This document shows, one piece after another, positions 57,151 to 64,000 of a stretch of DNA of 64,000 bases; the first letter of the stretch is position 1, and each line of letters begins with the position of its first letter. The stretch comes from Saccharopolyspora gloriosae (GTDB lineage Bacteria; Actinomycetota; Actinomycetes; Mycobacteriales; Pseudonocardiaceae): positions 5,751,470-5,815,469 of the forward strand of contig NZ_CP059557.1 in NCBI RefSeq assembly GCF_022828475.1, given 5' to 3'. The notes beneath the pieces were generated by a model, which was not told the origin of the DNA, made no database searches, and worked only from the letters and a program-made list of their open reading frames with translations. A program made the position numbers and the translations under genes.

Positions 57151-57205
57151 TGAAGTGAACGGACCGTTCGTCCCACGAGATTGGACGAACGGTCCGTTCA
57201 CTTCA
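57151..57205. repeat. Palindromic element copy 16
   Basis: A near-perfect stem (GAAGTGAACGGACCGTTCGT and its complement) surrounds CCCACGAGAT. It has intact arms, unlike the three tandem copies beside it. The gap 56768-57303 has no gene. Confidence 0.92.
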
Positions 57206-57303
57206 TCGGAAGTCGCTGGCGCGTGGCAGTGTCGGGCGGGGGCGTTGACCAGTGCGAATGATTGCGGCGGGCGGCGGGGCGTGGGTGCTTTGGGCCGAGG
57301 TGG

Positions 57304-57927
57304 TCATCGTCGGTCGGGTGCGGGTTGGTGTCCGCGGATTCCGGCCAGGAGGTAAGTGGTGCGGCGGTCGTAGTCGGCCCGCGGTGGCCGGGTGCCGTGC
57401 TTGAGGGCGAGGGCGTTGTCGACGACGAGTGCGTGGAGATCGCCCGCCGTGAACTCCGGCCGCAATGCGCCGGAGGGCCGTGCCGCTGCGACGAGTTCGT
57501 CGTTGGCCTCGCTCCCGGCCCGGCAGATCTCCATGAGCTGCGGGGAGTGCGGATATGTCTGCAGCAGGACGTCGTTGACGGCGGGCTGGCGGTACTGGAG
57601 GTCGCGCAGCGCGGTGAGGTAGTGGGCGATCCGCTCGTCGACGTCCTCGATGCTCCGGGTGTGGTCGATGACGGCGAGCAGCTCCGCCGCGACGACCTCT
57701 TCGATGACGGCCTCGATGAGGCCGACCCGGCCGCCGAACCGGTTGAAGATCGTGGCCTTGCTGACCCCTGCCGCTTTGGCGACCTCTTCCAGGGGCACCG
57801 TCAGGCCTCGCCCTTGGAAGGCGCCGATCGCGGCGGAGCGGATCTGCTCGGAATTGCGCCTGGCGTCGGCGCGCAGCCCGGCTTCCGGAGGCACTGCACC
57901 GGCCAAGGTCCTCACCGTCTCCCACAC
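57304..57927 (-). CDS. TetR-family regulator of the divergent oxidoreductase
   Basis: The 207-aa product has a TetR helix-turn-helix (VPLEEVAKAAGVSKATIFNR) after a polar 25-residue leader, and a helical ligand domain of the SCO1403-like type (PEFTAGDLHALVVDNALALK). Two near-identical 15-bp palindromes (57934-57948 and 57980-57994) lie between it and the divergent NmrA-like gene. The first is only 7 bp from its GTG start. It likely represses both genes and responds to a small electrophile or quinone. The ligand is unknown. Confidence 0.9.
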   Translation of the reverse strand: MWETVRTLAGAVPPEAGLRADARRNSEQIRSAAIGAFQGRGLTVPLEEVAKAAGVSKATIFNRFGGRVGLIEAVIEEVVAAELLAVIDHTRSIEDVDERIAHYLTALRDLQYRQPAVNDVLLQTYPHSPQLMEICRAGSEANDELVAAARPSGALRPEFTAGDLHALVVDNALALKHGTRPPRADYDRRTTYLLAGIRGHQPAPDRR

Positions 57928-57933
57928 CGAATT

Positions 57934-57948
57934 TGACTACCCGAGTCA
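57934..57948. promoter_or_regulatory. Candidate TetR operator 1
   Basis: TGACTACCCGAGTCA has TGACT/AGTCA half-sites and lies directly upstream of the TetR start codon. Confidence 0.6.
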
Positions 57949-57979
57949 GCTTACCTACGGTTGCCGACACATACGAAAC

Positions 57980-57994
57980 TGACTAGCCAGGTCA
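57980..57994. promoter_or_regulatory. Candidate TetR operator 2
   Basis: TGACTAGCCAGGTCA shares the half-sites of operator 1 and is centred 46 bp away, towards the oxidoreductase gene. Confidence 0.6.
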
Positions 57995-58045
57995 ATTTAT
58001 GCTTCCGTCCGCTACCAGGACGAATGCAGGGGAGAGGACGCGAAC

Positions 58046-58900
58046 ATGATCGTTGTCACCGGCGCCACCGGCGCCCTGAACGGGGCGACCGTCGAGCACC
58101 TGCTCACACGCCTACCGGCCGACCGAATCGGCGTCAGCGTCCGCGATGTCACCAAGGCGCAGCACTTCGCCGACCGCGGCGTCCGCGTGCGGCACGGCTC
58201 CTACGACGATCCTGCCGCGCTGCGCGACTCCTTCGCCGGCGCCGAGCAGGTGCTTCTCGTGTCCGGCAACGACCCGACGGCCGACCTGACCGGCCTGCAC
58301 CGCAATGCCATCGAGGCCGCCGTCGAAGCCGGCTCCCAGCGGATCCTCTACACGAGCCAGCAGGCCGCCGTCCCCGGCAATCCGTACCGGCCGTCGGACA
58401 TCCACGTCGCCACCGAGGAGCTCCTCGCCGAATCCGGAGTCGCCTGGACCGCACTGCGCAGTGGCGCCTACGGCCCGCTGGACCTGGTGCTCGGCCCGTG
58501 GCAGCAGACGGGGGAGATCGCCCAGCCGGAAGACGGCCCCGTCCCGTACACCCTCCGTGCCGACGTGGCCGAGGCCGTTGCGATCATCCTCGCCGGCGAC
58601 CGCTCCTTCGACGGCCCGGTCACCCTCACCGCACCGACCGCCGTCACCTTCGACGACGTGGCCGAGATCGCCTCCGACCTCACCGGGCGCACCATCAAGC
58701 GCATCGTCGTGGACGACGAACAGTGGGTCGCCGACCAGGTCACGAACGGCGTCCCGGAGCAGATGGCCCGGCTCATGCTCACCTGGTACCAAGCCGGTCG
58801 CGCCGGATACTTCGCGGAGGCCGACCCGCTGCTGACCGAACTCCTCGGCCGCGAGCCGAAGGGCGTCGCCGACCGGCTGGCCGCCCACATCGCGGCTTGA
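58046..58900 (+). CDS. NmrA-like NAD(P)H-binding oxidoreductase (QorB type)
   Basis: The 284-aa product has a Rossmann start IVVTGATGALNGATVEHLL, the motif VLLVSGNDPTADLTGLHRNA and QRILYTSQQAA. It lacks the usual YxxxK pair, as in NmrA and QorB quinone reductases. An NADPH:quinone reductase or redox sensor function is likely. The ATG follows GGGGAGAGG. It is divergent from, and probably controlled by, the TetR regulator through two operators. A strong terminator follows. Confidence 0.87.
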   Translation: MIVVTGATGALNGATVEHLLTRLPADRIGVSVRDVTKAQHFADRGVRVRHGSYDDPAALRDSFAGAEQVLLVSGNDPTADLTGLHRNAIEAAVEAGSQRILYTSQQAAVPGNPYRPSDIHVATEELLAESGVAWTALRSGAYGPLDLVLGPWQQTGEIAQPEDGPVPYTLRADVAEAVAIILAGDRSFDGPVTLTAPTAVTFDDVAEIASDLTGRTIKRIVVDDEQWVADQVTNGVPEQMARLMLTWYQAGRAGYFAEADPLLTELLGREPKGVADRLAAHIAA

Positions 58901-58978
58901 CGTGCTTTTCCCTCATCCGGCCCCGAGGAGCGGTCCGCCGAGCCGCACATCCCGAGCCGTGCCGCACAGGGCATGAAA

Positions 58979-59012
58979 AAAGGGGACGTCTCCGAGCGGA
59001 GACGTCCCCTTT
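58979..59012. terminator. Bidirectional intrinsic terminator
   Basis: A 14-bp perfect stem (AAAGGGGACGTCTC with GAGACGTCCCCTTT) encloses a 6-nt loop. A and T runs flank it, between convergent genes. Confidence 0.88.
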
Positions 59013-59021
59013 CATCGAGTG

Positions 59022-59495
59022 TCACACGTTGAGGTCTTTGCGGAGCCGTTCGACGTGGCCGGTGGCCTTGACGTTGTACAGCGCCTTGCCGATCTTGCCG
59101 TCGGGGCCGACGACGAAGGTCGAGCGGATCACGCCCTGCACGACCTTGCCGTAGTTCTTCTTCTCCCCGAACGCGCCCCACGCGGTCATCACCGATTTGT
59201 CCACATCGGACAGCAGCGGGAAGGTGAGTCCTTCGGCGTCGCGGAACTTCGCCAGCTTCTCCGGCTTGTCGGGGGAGATGCCGACCACGTCGAATCCCGC
59301 GTCGTCCAGCTCCGCGAGGCTGTCCCGGAAGTCGCAGGCCTCCTTGGTGCAGCCCGGAGTGCTCGCCGCGGGGTAGAAGTAGACCACCAGGGACCGGCCC
59401 TGGTAGTCGGCCAACGCCACGGTCTTGCCGTCGGCGTCCGGCAGGGAGAAATCGGGCGCGGCGTCGCCCGGTGAGAGTCGCTGCTGTTCGCTCAT
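59022..59495 (-). CDS. bcp: Thioredoxin-dependent thiol peroxidase (BCP)
   Basis: The 157-aa peroxiredoxin reduces hydroperoxides in the cytoplasm. The peroxidatic Cys49 and resolving Cys54 are in ASTPGCTKEACDFRD, the spacing of the atypical 2-Cys Bcp class. GDAAPDFSLPDADGKTVALA and FGEKKNYGK are further signatures. The ATG start is standard. It is separated from the oxidoreductase gene by a bidirectional terminator. Confidence 0.95.
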   Translation of the reverse strand: MSEQQRLSPGDAAPDFSLPDADGKTVALADYQGRSLVVYFYPAASTPGCTKEACDFRDSLAELDDAGFDVVGISPDKPEKLAKFRDAEGLTFPLLSDVDKSVMTAWGAFGEKKNYGKVVQGVIRSTFVVGPDGKIGKALYNVKATGHVERLRKDLNV

Positions 59496-59564
59496 GACTC
59501 GACGTTAGTGCACCGCGGAGGACCCGTTCGCCTGGGCGGCCACCGACCGCCCAGGCCGCGCGGG

Positions 59565-59726
59565 TCAGGGCAACCGAGCAGCGGTCTCCGGCACTGTCTG
59601 CGAGACGGTGTTCACGGAAACGGCCTCTTCCTGATCGCCCGAGGCGATGAACCCACCGAAGAACAACCCGGCCAAGGCCGAGGCGGTCACGGACAGCGCG
59701 CAAACGGTGTAAAGGCGCAGGCTCAC
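59565..59726 (-). CDS. Small exported or membrane protein (53 aa)
   Basis: On the minus strand a GTG at 59726-59724 follows GGAAGGAAAAAACG and opens a 53-codon frame ending in TGA. The product begins VSLRLYTVCALSVTASALA, continues through a hydrophobic GLFFGGFIASG segment and ends in a polar tail rich in Thr, Val and Glu. It fits a single membrane helix with an exposed tail. The start signal and amino-acid content support a real gene. No family is recognised. Confidence 0.65.
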   Translation of the reverse strand: MSLRLYTVCALSVTASALAGLFFGGFIASGDQEEAVSVNTVSQTVPETAARLP

Positions 59727-59982
59727 CGTTTTTTCCTTCCATGAAGGGGTTTTCGAGGAACACGTCGACGTCGACTACAGAGTGATCGTCGGCTGAGCGA
59801 AAGACGTTACCCCCTTCCCTCGAACGTGCGGTGAACACGGCGATACGGATCGCACCGGTCTCCGAATCCGCCGAGATCGGAGCCCGCCGACTCCCCGCTT
59901 CACCGGCCGAACGGTGAAGTTGCGGCCCGGTACCGCCCCGCGTAGACGGGAGGAACCAGCATCCGACGACCGAGGAGAGCAC

Positions 59983-61716
59983 ATGCCGACCGTGGCCGAC
60001 CAGTTCATCGAAGTGCTCGTGCAGGCAGGAGTGCAACGGATCTACGGGATCGTCGGAGACAGCCTCAACCCGGTGGTGGACGCGGTCCGCCGCACCGAGG
60101 GCATCGAATGGGTGCACGTCCGGCACGAGGAGGCTGCTGCCTTCGCCGCGAGCGCCGAAGCCCAGGTCACCGGGAGGCTGGCGGTCTGCGCGGGCAGCTG
60201 CGGGCCGGGCAACCTGCACTTGATCAACGGCCTTTACGACGCTCACCGCAGCAGTGCACCGGTGCTCGCACTGGCCTCGCACATTCCTTCGGAGCAGATC
60301 GGCACCGGCTTCTTCCAGGAGACCCACCCGGAGGAGCTGTTCAACGAGTGCAGCCACTTCTGCGAGCTGATGTCCCAGCCGGAGCAGATGCCGCGGCTGC
60401 TGCGCAGCGCGATCCAGACCGCCGCCGGGCGCCGCGGGGTCTCGGTGCTGGTGCTGCCGGGCGACATCGCGCACAAGTCGGCCGCGCGCCCCACCAGCAG
60501 CGGCACGGTGCACTCCGAGCCGCCGACGGTGGTGCCCTCGCCCGCGCAGGTGGACCGGCTCGCCGAGTCGCTGAACTCCGCGGAACGCGTGATGTTGTTC
60601 TGCGGGGCCGGAACCCGCGGCGCGCACCGCGAGGTGATGGAACTGGCCGGCACCGTGCACGCCCCGGTCGGGCACGCGCTGCGCGGCAAGGAGTGGATCC
60701 AGTACGACAACCCCTACGACGTCGGCATGAGCGGCCTGCTCGGCTACGGCGCCTGCCATCAGGCGATGCAGAAGGCGGACCGCGTGGTACTGCTGGGCAC
60801 CGACTTCCCGTACGACAACTTCCTCCCGCAGGCGAACACGGTGCAGGTCGACATCGACCCGACGCATCTGGGCAGGCGAACGGTGCTGGACTTGGCGGTG
60901 CAGGGCGATGTGCGGGAGACGATCCGCGCGGTGCTGCCGAAGCTGCGCCAGAAGTCCGACCGCAGCTTCCTGGACCGGATGCTGCGCGAACACGCGGACC
61001 AGCTGGAGCAGGTCGTCGAGTCCTACACCACGAACGTCGAGGACCAGGTGCCGATCCACCCCGAGTACGTCGCCGACGTGCTCGACGATCTGGCCGCCGA
61101 GGACGCGGTGTTCACCGTGGACACCGGGATGTGCAACGTGTGGGCGGCCCGGTACATCTCGCCGAACGCGCACCGCCGGGTGCTGGGTTCGTTCGTGCAC
61201 GGGTCGATGGCCAACGCGTTGCCGCAGGCGATCGGCGCTCAGGTGGTCGATCCGAGCAGGCAGGTCATCTCGATGTCGGGCGACGGCGGGTTGTCCATGC
61301 TGCTGGGGGAGCTGTTCACGCTCCGAACGCATCGGCTGCCGGTGAAGCTGGTGGTGTTCAACAACTCTTCGCTGGGCATGGTGAAGCTGGAGATGCTGGT
61401 GGACGGGCTGCCGGATTTCGGCACCGACCACGATTCGATCGATTTCGCCGCCATCGCCGCGGCGGCGGGAATCCATTCGGTGCGGGTGGACAAGCCCGGT
61501 CAGGTGCGCGACGCCATGGCGGGGGCGCTGGCGTATCCGGGTCCTGCGCTCATCGACGTGGTCACCGACCCGAACGCGCTGTCGATCCCGCCGAAGATCA
61601 CCGGTACGCAGGTGAAGGGCTTCGCGCTGGCCGTGAGCCGGACCGTGCTCTCCGGCGGGGTGGGCAAGATGGTGCAGCTGGCGCGCAGCAACCTGCGCAA
61701 CATTCCCCGTCCGTGA
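59983..61716 (+). CDS. poxB: Pyruvate dehydrogenase (quinone)/pyruvate oxidase, PoxB type
   Basis: The 577-aa TPP enzyme has YGIVGDSLNPVVDAVRR at the N-terminus, the cofactor-activating Glu in HVRHEEAAAFAA (49-50), GSCGPGNLHLINGLYDA and FQETHPEELF. Its TPP/Mg site is SGDGGLSMLLGELFT with VVFNNSSLGM. PoxB oxidatively decarboxylates pyruvate to acetate and feeds electrons to the quinone pool. The C-terminal membrane-binding tail is present but not strongly amphipathic. The ATG at 59983 follows GAGGAGAG. Confidence 0.92.
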   Translation: MPTVADQFIEVLVQAGVQRIYGIVGDSLNPVVDAVRRTEGIEWVHVRHEEAAAFAASAEAQVTGRLAVCAGSCGPGNLHLINGLYDAHRSSAPVLALASHIPSEQIGTGFFQETHPEELFNECSHFCELMSQPEQMPRLLRSAIQTAAGRRGVSVLVLPGDIAHKSAARPTSSGTVHSEPPTVVPSPAQVDRLAESLNSAERVMLFCGAGTRGAHREVMELAGTVHAPVGHALRGKEWIQYDNPYDVGMSGLLGYGACHQAMQKADRVVLLGTDFPYDNFLPQANTVQVDIDPTHLGRRTVLDLAVQGDVRETIRAVLPKLRQKSDRSFLDRMLREHADQLEQVVESYTTNVEDQVPIHPEYVADVLDDLAAEDAVFTVDTGMCNVWAARYISPNAHRRVLGSFVHGSMANALPQAIGAQVVDPSRQVISMSGDGGLSMLLGELFTLRTHRLPVKLVVFNNSSLGMVKLEMLVDGLPDFGTDHDSIDFAAIAAAAGIHSVRVDKPGQVRDAMAGALAYPGPALIDVVTDPNALSIPPKITGTQVKGFALAVSRTVLSGGVGKMVQLARSNLRNIPRP

Positions 61717-62070
61717 ACGGTGGCGGAGGGGCGGGCTTCACTCGTCTCAGGATGTCGGCATCGCCCTTCTGCCCCGGTTCGTCGCTCAGAGTGAACAATC
61801 CCGCGTGGCTGCGGGGCGGTCGGAGGTGTCGACGCGGCCGGTGTCCGCTGATCGCCTGAATCGGATCTCCGCGACGGAAATCCAGGTCTCGCACCAGGAC
61901 CGGCCGCCGAGACCACACCGGCCACTTCCCGGAATCGGCCACCGGACTGCCGATCCGGGCGGCTCGGAGGGCCGGTGCGCGGACTCGGCACGGTCTCAAA
62001 TCCGCCGTCGTGGATGTCGGTTGGGTGACGCGATGGTGACGCTCGGTTCGCAGGGTGGACACTGATCTAC
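61717..62070 (+). other. Intergenic gap with no recognisable gene
   Basis: The 354 bp between poxB and the XRE gene shows no family-like frame on either strand and no strong hairpin. It presumably holds the promoter of the XRE gene. Confidence 0.4.
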
Positions 62071-62919
62071 ATGACAGTGAGTCCCACGGTGCGCCGTCGC
62101 CGCCTCGCCGCAGAGCTGCGCAGGCTTCGAGGACTGGCGGAGGTAACCCAGCAGCAGGCCGCCACCCACCTCGGTTGCACACAGGCGAAAATCGGCAGAT
62201 TCGAAACGGCGAAGCGCTCTCCCTCCATCGGCGATGTCAGCGCTCTGCTGGACTTCTACGCGGTCAACGGCTCCGAACGCGAACAGTTGATCAACCTGGC
62301 CAGGGACGCCCGCAAGCGCGGCTGGTGGCACTCCTACAGCGACGTGCTGCCCGAGTGGTACGAGACGTACGTCGGCCTGGAGGCCGAGGCTTCGTCGATG
62401 CACACCTGGGAGTCGGAGGCCATCCCCGGACTGCTGCAGACCGCGGAATACGCCTACGCCATCACCAGGTCCACCCTGATCCGGGCGAACGAGCCGGAGA
62501 TCGGCCGCCGCGTGGAGCTGCGGATGCAGCGCCAGGACCGGATCACCGGGTCTCAGCCCTTGGACTTGTGGGCGGTGATCGGCGAAACCGCGTTGCGGCG
62601 CGGAGTGGGCGGATCGGCCGTACTGCGCCGCCAGTTGGAGCACTTGCTCACTTTGGCGGAACTGCCCAACGTGACGCTGCAGGTCATGCCACTGGATGCC
62701 GGCGCGCATCCGGCTCAGGCAGGTCCATTCGTCATCTTGCGCTACTCCAATCACGTGGATCCGGATGTCGTCTATCTGGAAACCCACGTTGGCGGGCTTT
62801 ACCTCGAACGAGATAACGAGCTGTCCAAATACGTGACGATGATGGACCATCTACGCGCACACGCGATCGACCCGGAAGGGTCTATTCAAGTGATTCACGA
62901 GCGCATAGGAGAGCTGTAG
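62071..62919 (+). CDS. XRE-family regulator with DUF5753 domain
   Basis: The 282-aa product has an N-terminal helix-turn-helix (EVTQQQAATHLGCTQAKIGR) and DUF5753 (AIPGLLQTAEYAYAI, VIGETALRRGVGGSAVLRRQ, LPNVTLQVMPLDAGAHPAQA). In Streptomyces the WhiJ-type proteins of this class act with small DUF397 partners in development. The stop TAG is directly followed by the ATG of a DUF397 gene, so the pair is translationally linked. Confidence 0.94.
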   Translation: MTVSPTVRRRRLAAELRRLRGLAEVTQQQAATHLGCTQAKIGRFETAKRSPSIGDVSALLDFYAVNGSEREQLINLARDARKRGWWHSYSDVLPEWYETYVGLEAEASSMHTWESEAIPGLLQTAEYAYAITRSTLIRANEPEIGRRVELRMQRQDRITGSQPLDLWAVIGETALRRGVGGSAVLRRQLEHLLTLAELPNVTLQVMPLDAGAHPAQAGPFVILRYSNHVDPDVVYLETHVGGLYLERDNELSKYVTMMDHLRAHAIDPEGSIQVIHERIGEL

Positions 62920-63111
62920 ATGGAATATCTCACGGGTTGGCGGACCAGCACCCGTAGCACGCACCAAGGACAATGCGTGGAGGTCGGCTTCGGGGTCGCG
63001 CGCGTCGGCGTGCGCGACACGAAGGACCGGCCGGGTGGCTACTTCGCCGTTGACCCCGCGCGGTGGCAGGACTTCCTCGGAGTCCTCAAGCGCGGCGAGT
63101 TCGACCGCTGA
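62920..63111 (+). CDS. DUF397 protein, partner of the XRE regulator
   Basis: The 63-aa product has the DUF397 pattern: GWRTSTRSTHQGQCVEVGFG, VGVRDTKDRPGGYFAVD and WQDFLGVLKRGEFDR. It starts with zero intergenic bases after the XRE stop. DUF397 proteins modulate their cognate XRE partner in Streptomyces. A terminator-like hairpin follows at 63168-63199. Confidence 0.95.
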   Translation: MEYLTGWRTSTRSTHQGQCVEVGFGVARVGVRDTKDRPGGYFAVDPARWQDFLGVLKRGEFDR

Positions 63112-63167
63112 CCCTGGCTTGACCGCGGCCGTCGCGCACCGGCCGCGTCGCGGAACCAACTGAAGAA

Positions 63168-63199
63168 CCGAGCGGGTGGCACGATCCGCACCCGCTCGG
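63168..63199. terminator. Terminator hairpin between convergent genes
   Basis: CCGAGCGGGTG pairs with CACCCGCTCGG (11 bp) around GCACGATCCG. It follows the DUF397 gene and faces the bPH2 gene. Confidence 0.65.
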
Positions 63200-63312
63200 C
63201 CCCGATTTCAATAGTTGGATTAATCCACTAATTGATCTACAGTTCGCATCCTTTTCCGGTCGCCCCCTGGTCACATCCGGATCAATGCGAAACGCATCTC
63301 ACCCGAATGGCC

Positions 63313-64000
63313 CTATCTGTCGCCCGTATTAATCGCGGGCACGGGTTCGAGGAATGGCGCGAGCAGCTCCGGTACCGCGGCGTCCGCGAACACGAGACCG
63401 TCCCCGGTACGCACGTCCGGAACCGCGTAGCGACCGGAACCCGCGGCGGTGGTGGCGACCACGTCCATCAGCCCGGACCGGCGCTGGAACACCGACTGCT
63501 CGAACCGCCAGCCGATGATCCCGCCGCGCTGCAACGCGACGGTCCGCCGCACCGCGGTGCCGCGCCTGCTGAGCAGGTACCTGCCGTGCAGCCGATGCCC
63601 CAGGTTCCGGTAGGCGTCGATGCCGAACGCGACGGCGATCACCGCGCTCAACACCACCACCGCCACGGCCAGGCCGACCGGAATCCAGCCCAGCGCCGCG
63701 AACACGATCGCCGCCGCCGCGAACGGCAGCGCCGCCAGCAGCGCCCACGTGATCCGCCTGCGCAGCGCGGCGCGCGGATGCCCGGCGAACCCGTCGCCGG
63801 GGAAGCGGTCCTCCCCCAGGACCTCGGCGGCGACCCGCCGGGCCTCTCCACGCGGCGCGGGCGGCAGCAGCGTCTTCGAGTCCGGCTGGCTGCCGTCCTT
63901 GTTGTCGCTGAGCCCCGTGGCGACCGCGTTGGTGCGGGCACCGCGCGTCCAGCGCAGCAGCAGCGGCTCGGAGAGTTCAACACCGCGAAGTCGCTTCTCC
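63313..64000 (-). CDS. bPH2-domain membrane protein (YdbT-like), start outside window
   Basis: The minus-strand frame is open from the right edge to a TAG at 63313. The visible part reads EKRLRGVELSEPLLLRWTRG, then a polar linker (GSQPDSKTLLPPAP), two membrane helices (WALLAALPFAAAAIVFAAL and VGLAVAVVVLSAVIAV) and a C-terminal bacterial PH-like domain (HGRYLLSRRGTAVRRTVALQ, with IIGWRFEQSVFQRRSGLMDV). This is the C-terminal half of a YdbT/YdbS-type protein (DUF304). Its function is unknown, and about half the gene is missing at the left of the protein. Confidence 0.87.
   Translation of the reverse strand, partial: EKRLRGVELSEPLLLRWTRGARTNAVATGLSDNKDGSQPDSKTLLPPAPRGEARRVAAEVLGEDRFPGDGFAGHPRAALRRRITWALLAALPFAAAAIVFAALGWIPVGLAVAVVVLSAVIAVAFGIDAYRNLGHRLHGRYLLSRRGTAVRRTVALQRGGIIGWRFEQSVFQRRSGLMDVVATTAAGSGRYAVPDVRTGDGLVFADAAVPELLAPFLEPVPAINTGDR

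Noticed and set aside
14374-57205. parS centromere sites or known DNA-uptake signals
   Set aside because: The arm GTGAACGGACCGTTCGTCC does not match the parS consensus (TGTTTCACGTGAAACA), and copies are too many and too clustered.
58468-61476. Minus-strand open frame of about 1000 codons opposite the oxidoreductase, bcp and poxB genes
   Set aside because: Its predicted protein is low-complexity, His/Arg/Val-rich and crosses three well-supported genes. It is the usual antisense shadow of high-GC coding DNA.

Overview
The window is a high-GC, gene-dense stretch of an actinobacterial chromosome. The rRNA operon, the Lsr2 and PucR-type regulators, the XRE(DUF5753)/DUF397 pair, many GTG/TTG starts and the murI-rph-rdgB neighbourhood all point to Actinomycetota. 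Overall gene content is most like Pseudonocardiales (Saccharopolyspora-like). That placement is an inference, because no database search was possible.

Layout. 1-5.9 kb: the 5' end of ilvD and a complete rRNA operon (16S-23S-5S, minus strand) with terminator, boxA and candidate promoters. 6-7.7 kb: a small gene and two divergent Lsr2-type genes, one full length and one without the DNA-binding domain. 7.8-12.7 kb: ribokinase, a hypothetical protein and a polyamine operon (ornithine decarboxylase, speD, speE). 12.8-23 kb: purine catabolism, with a PucR regulator divergent from a three-subunit xanthine dehydrogenase that encloses an 8-oxoguanine deaminase, followed by a guanine-deaminase-like enzyme, an NCS2 purine permease and a MobA-like nucleotidyltransferase. 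23-31.5 kb: TetR, MOSC, DUF3618, a tRNA with a UAG (Leu) anticodon but a class I variable loop, a DUF2249/cupin/HTH/membrane locus, and a two-component system divergent from an ABC exporter. 32-45 kb: a methyltransferase, lysS, VanZ-RDD, YdcF, a sulfatase lipoprotein, a YbjN-like protein, a large penicillin-acylase-family enzyme, an SGNH hydrolase and a LysR regulator. 45-54 kb: an XRE regulator, a trypsin-like secreted protease, SMP-30, and then the rhomboid-murI-MBL-rph-rdgB cluster known from mycobacteria, here interrupted by an Imm1-like gene. 53.6-64 kb: a decayed NACHT-type N-terminus, small proteins, a TSUP transporter, an IS110-family element, a TetR/quinone-oxidoreductase-like pair with visible operators, Bcp peroxiredoxin, PoxB-type pyruvate oxidase, an XRE-DUF397 pair and a truncated bPH2 protein.

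The most unusual feature is a family of about 50-bp perfect or near-perfect palindromes. Their arms are built on GTGAACGGACCGTTCGTCC and its complement. There are 16 copies in six intergenic clusters centred near 14.5, 22.3, 31.7, 39.7, 48.4 and 57.0 kb, so successive clusters lie 7.8 to 9.5 kb apart. They resemble REPIN/MITE-type elements, and the family explains many spurious open frames in these gaps.
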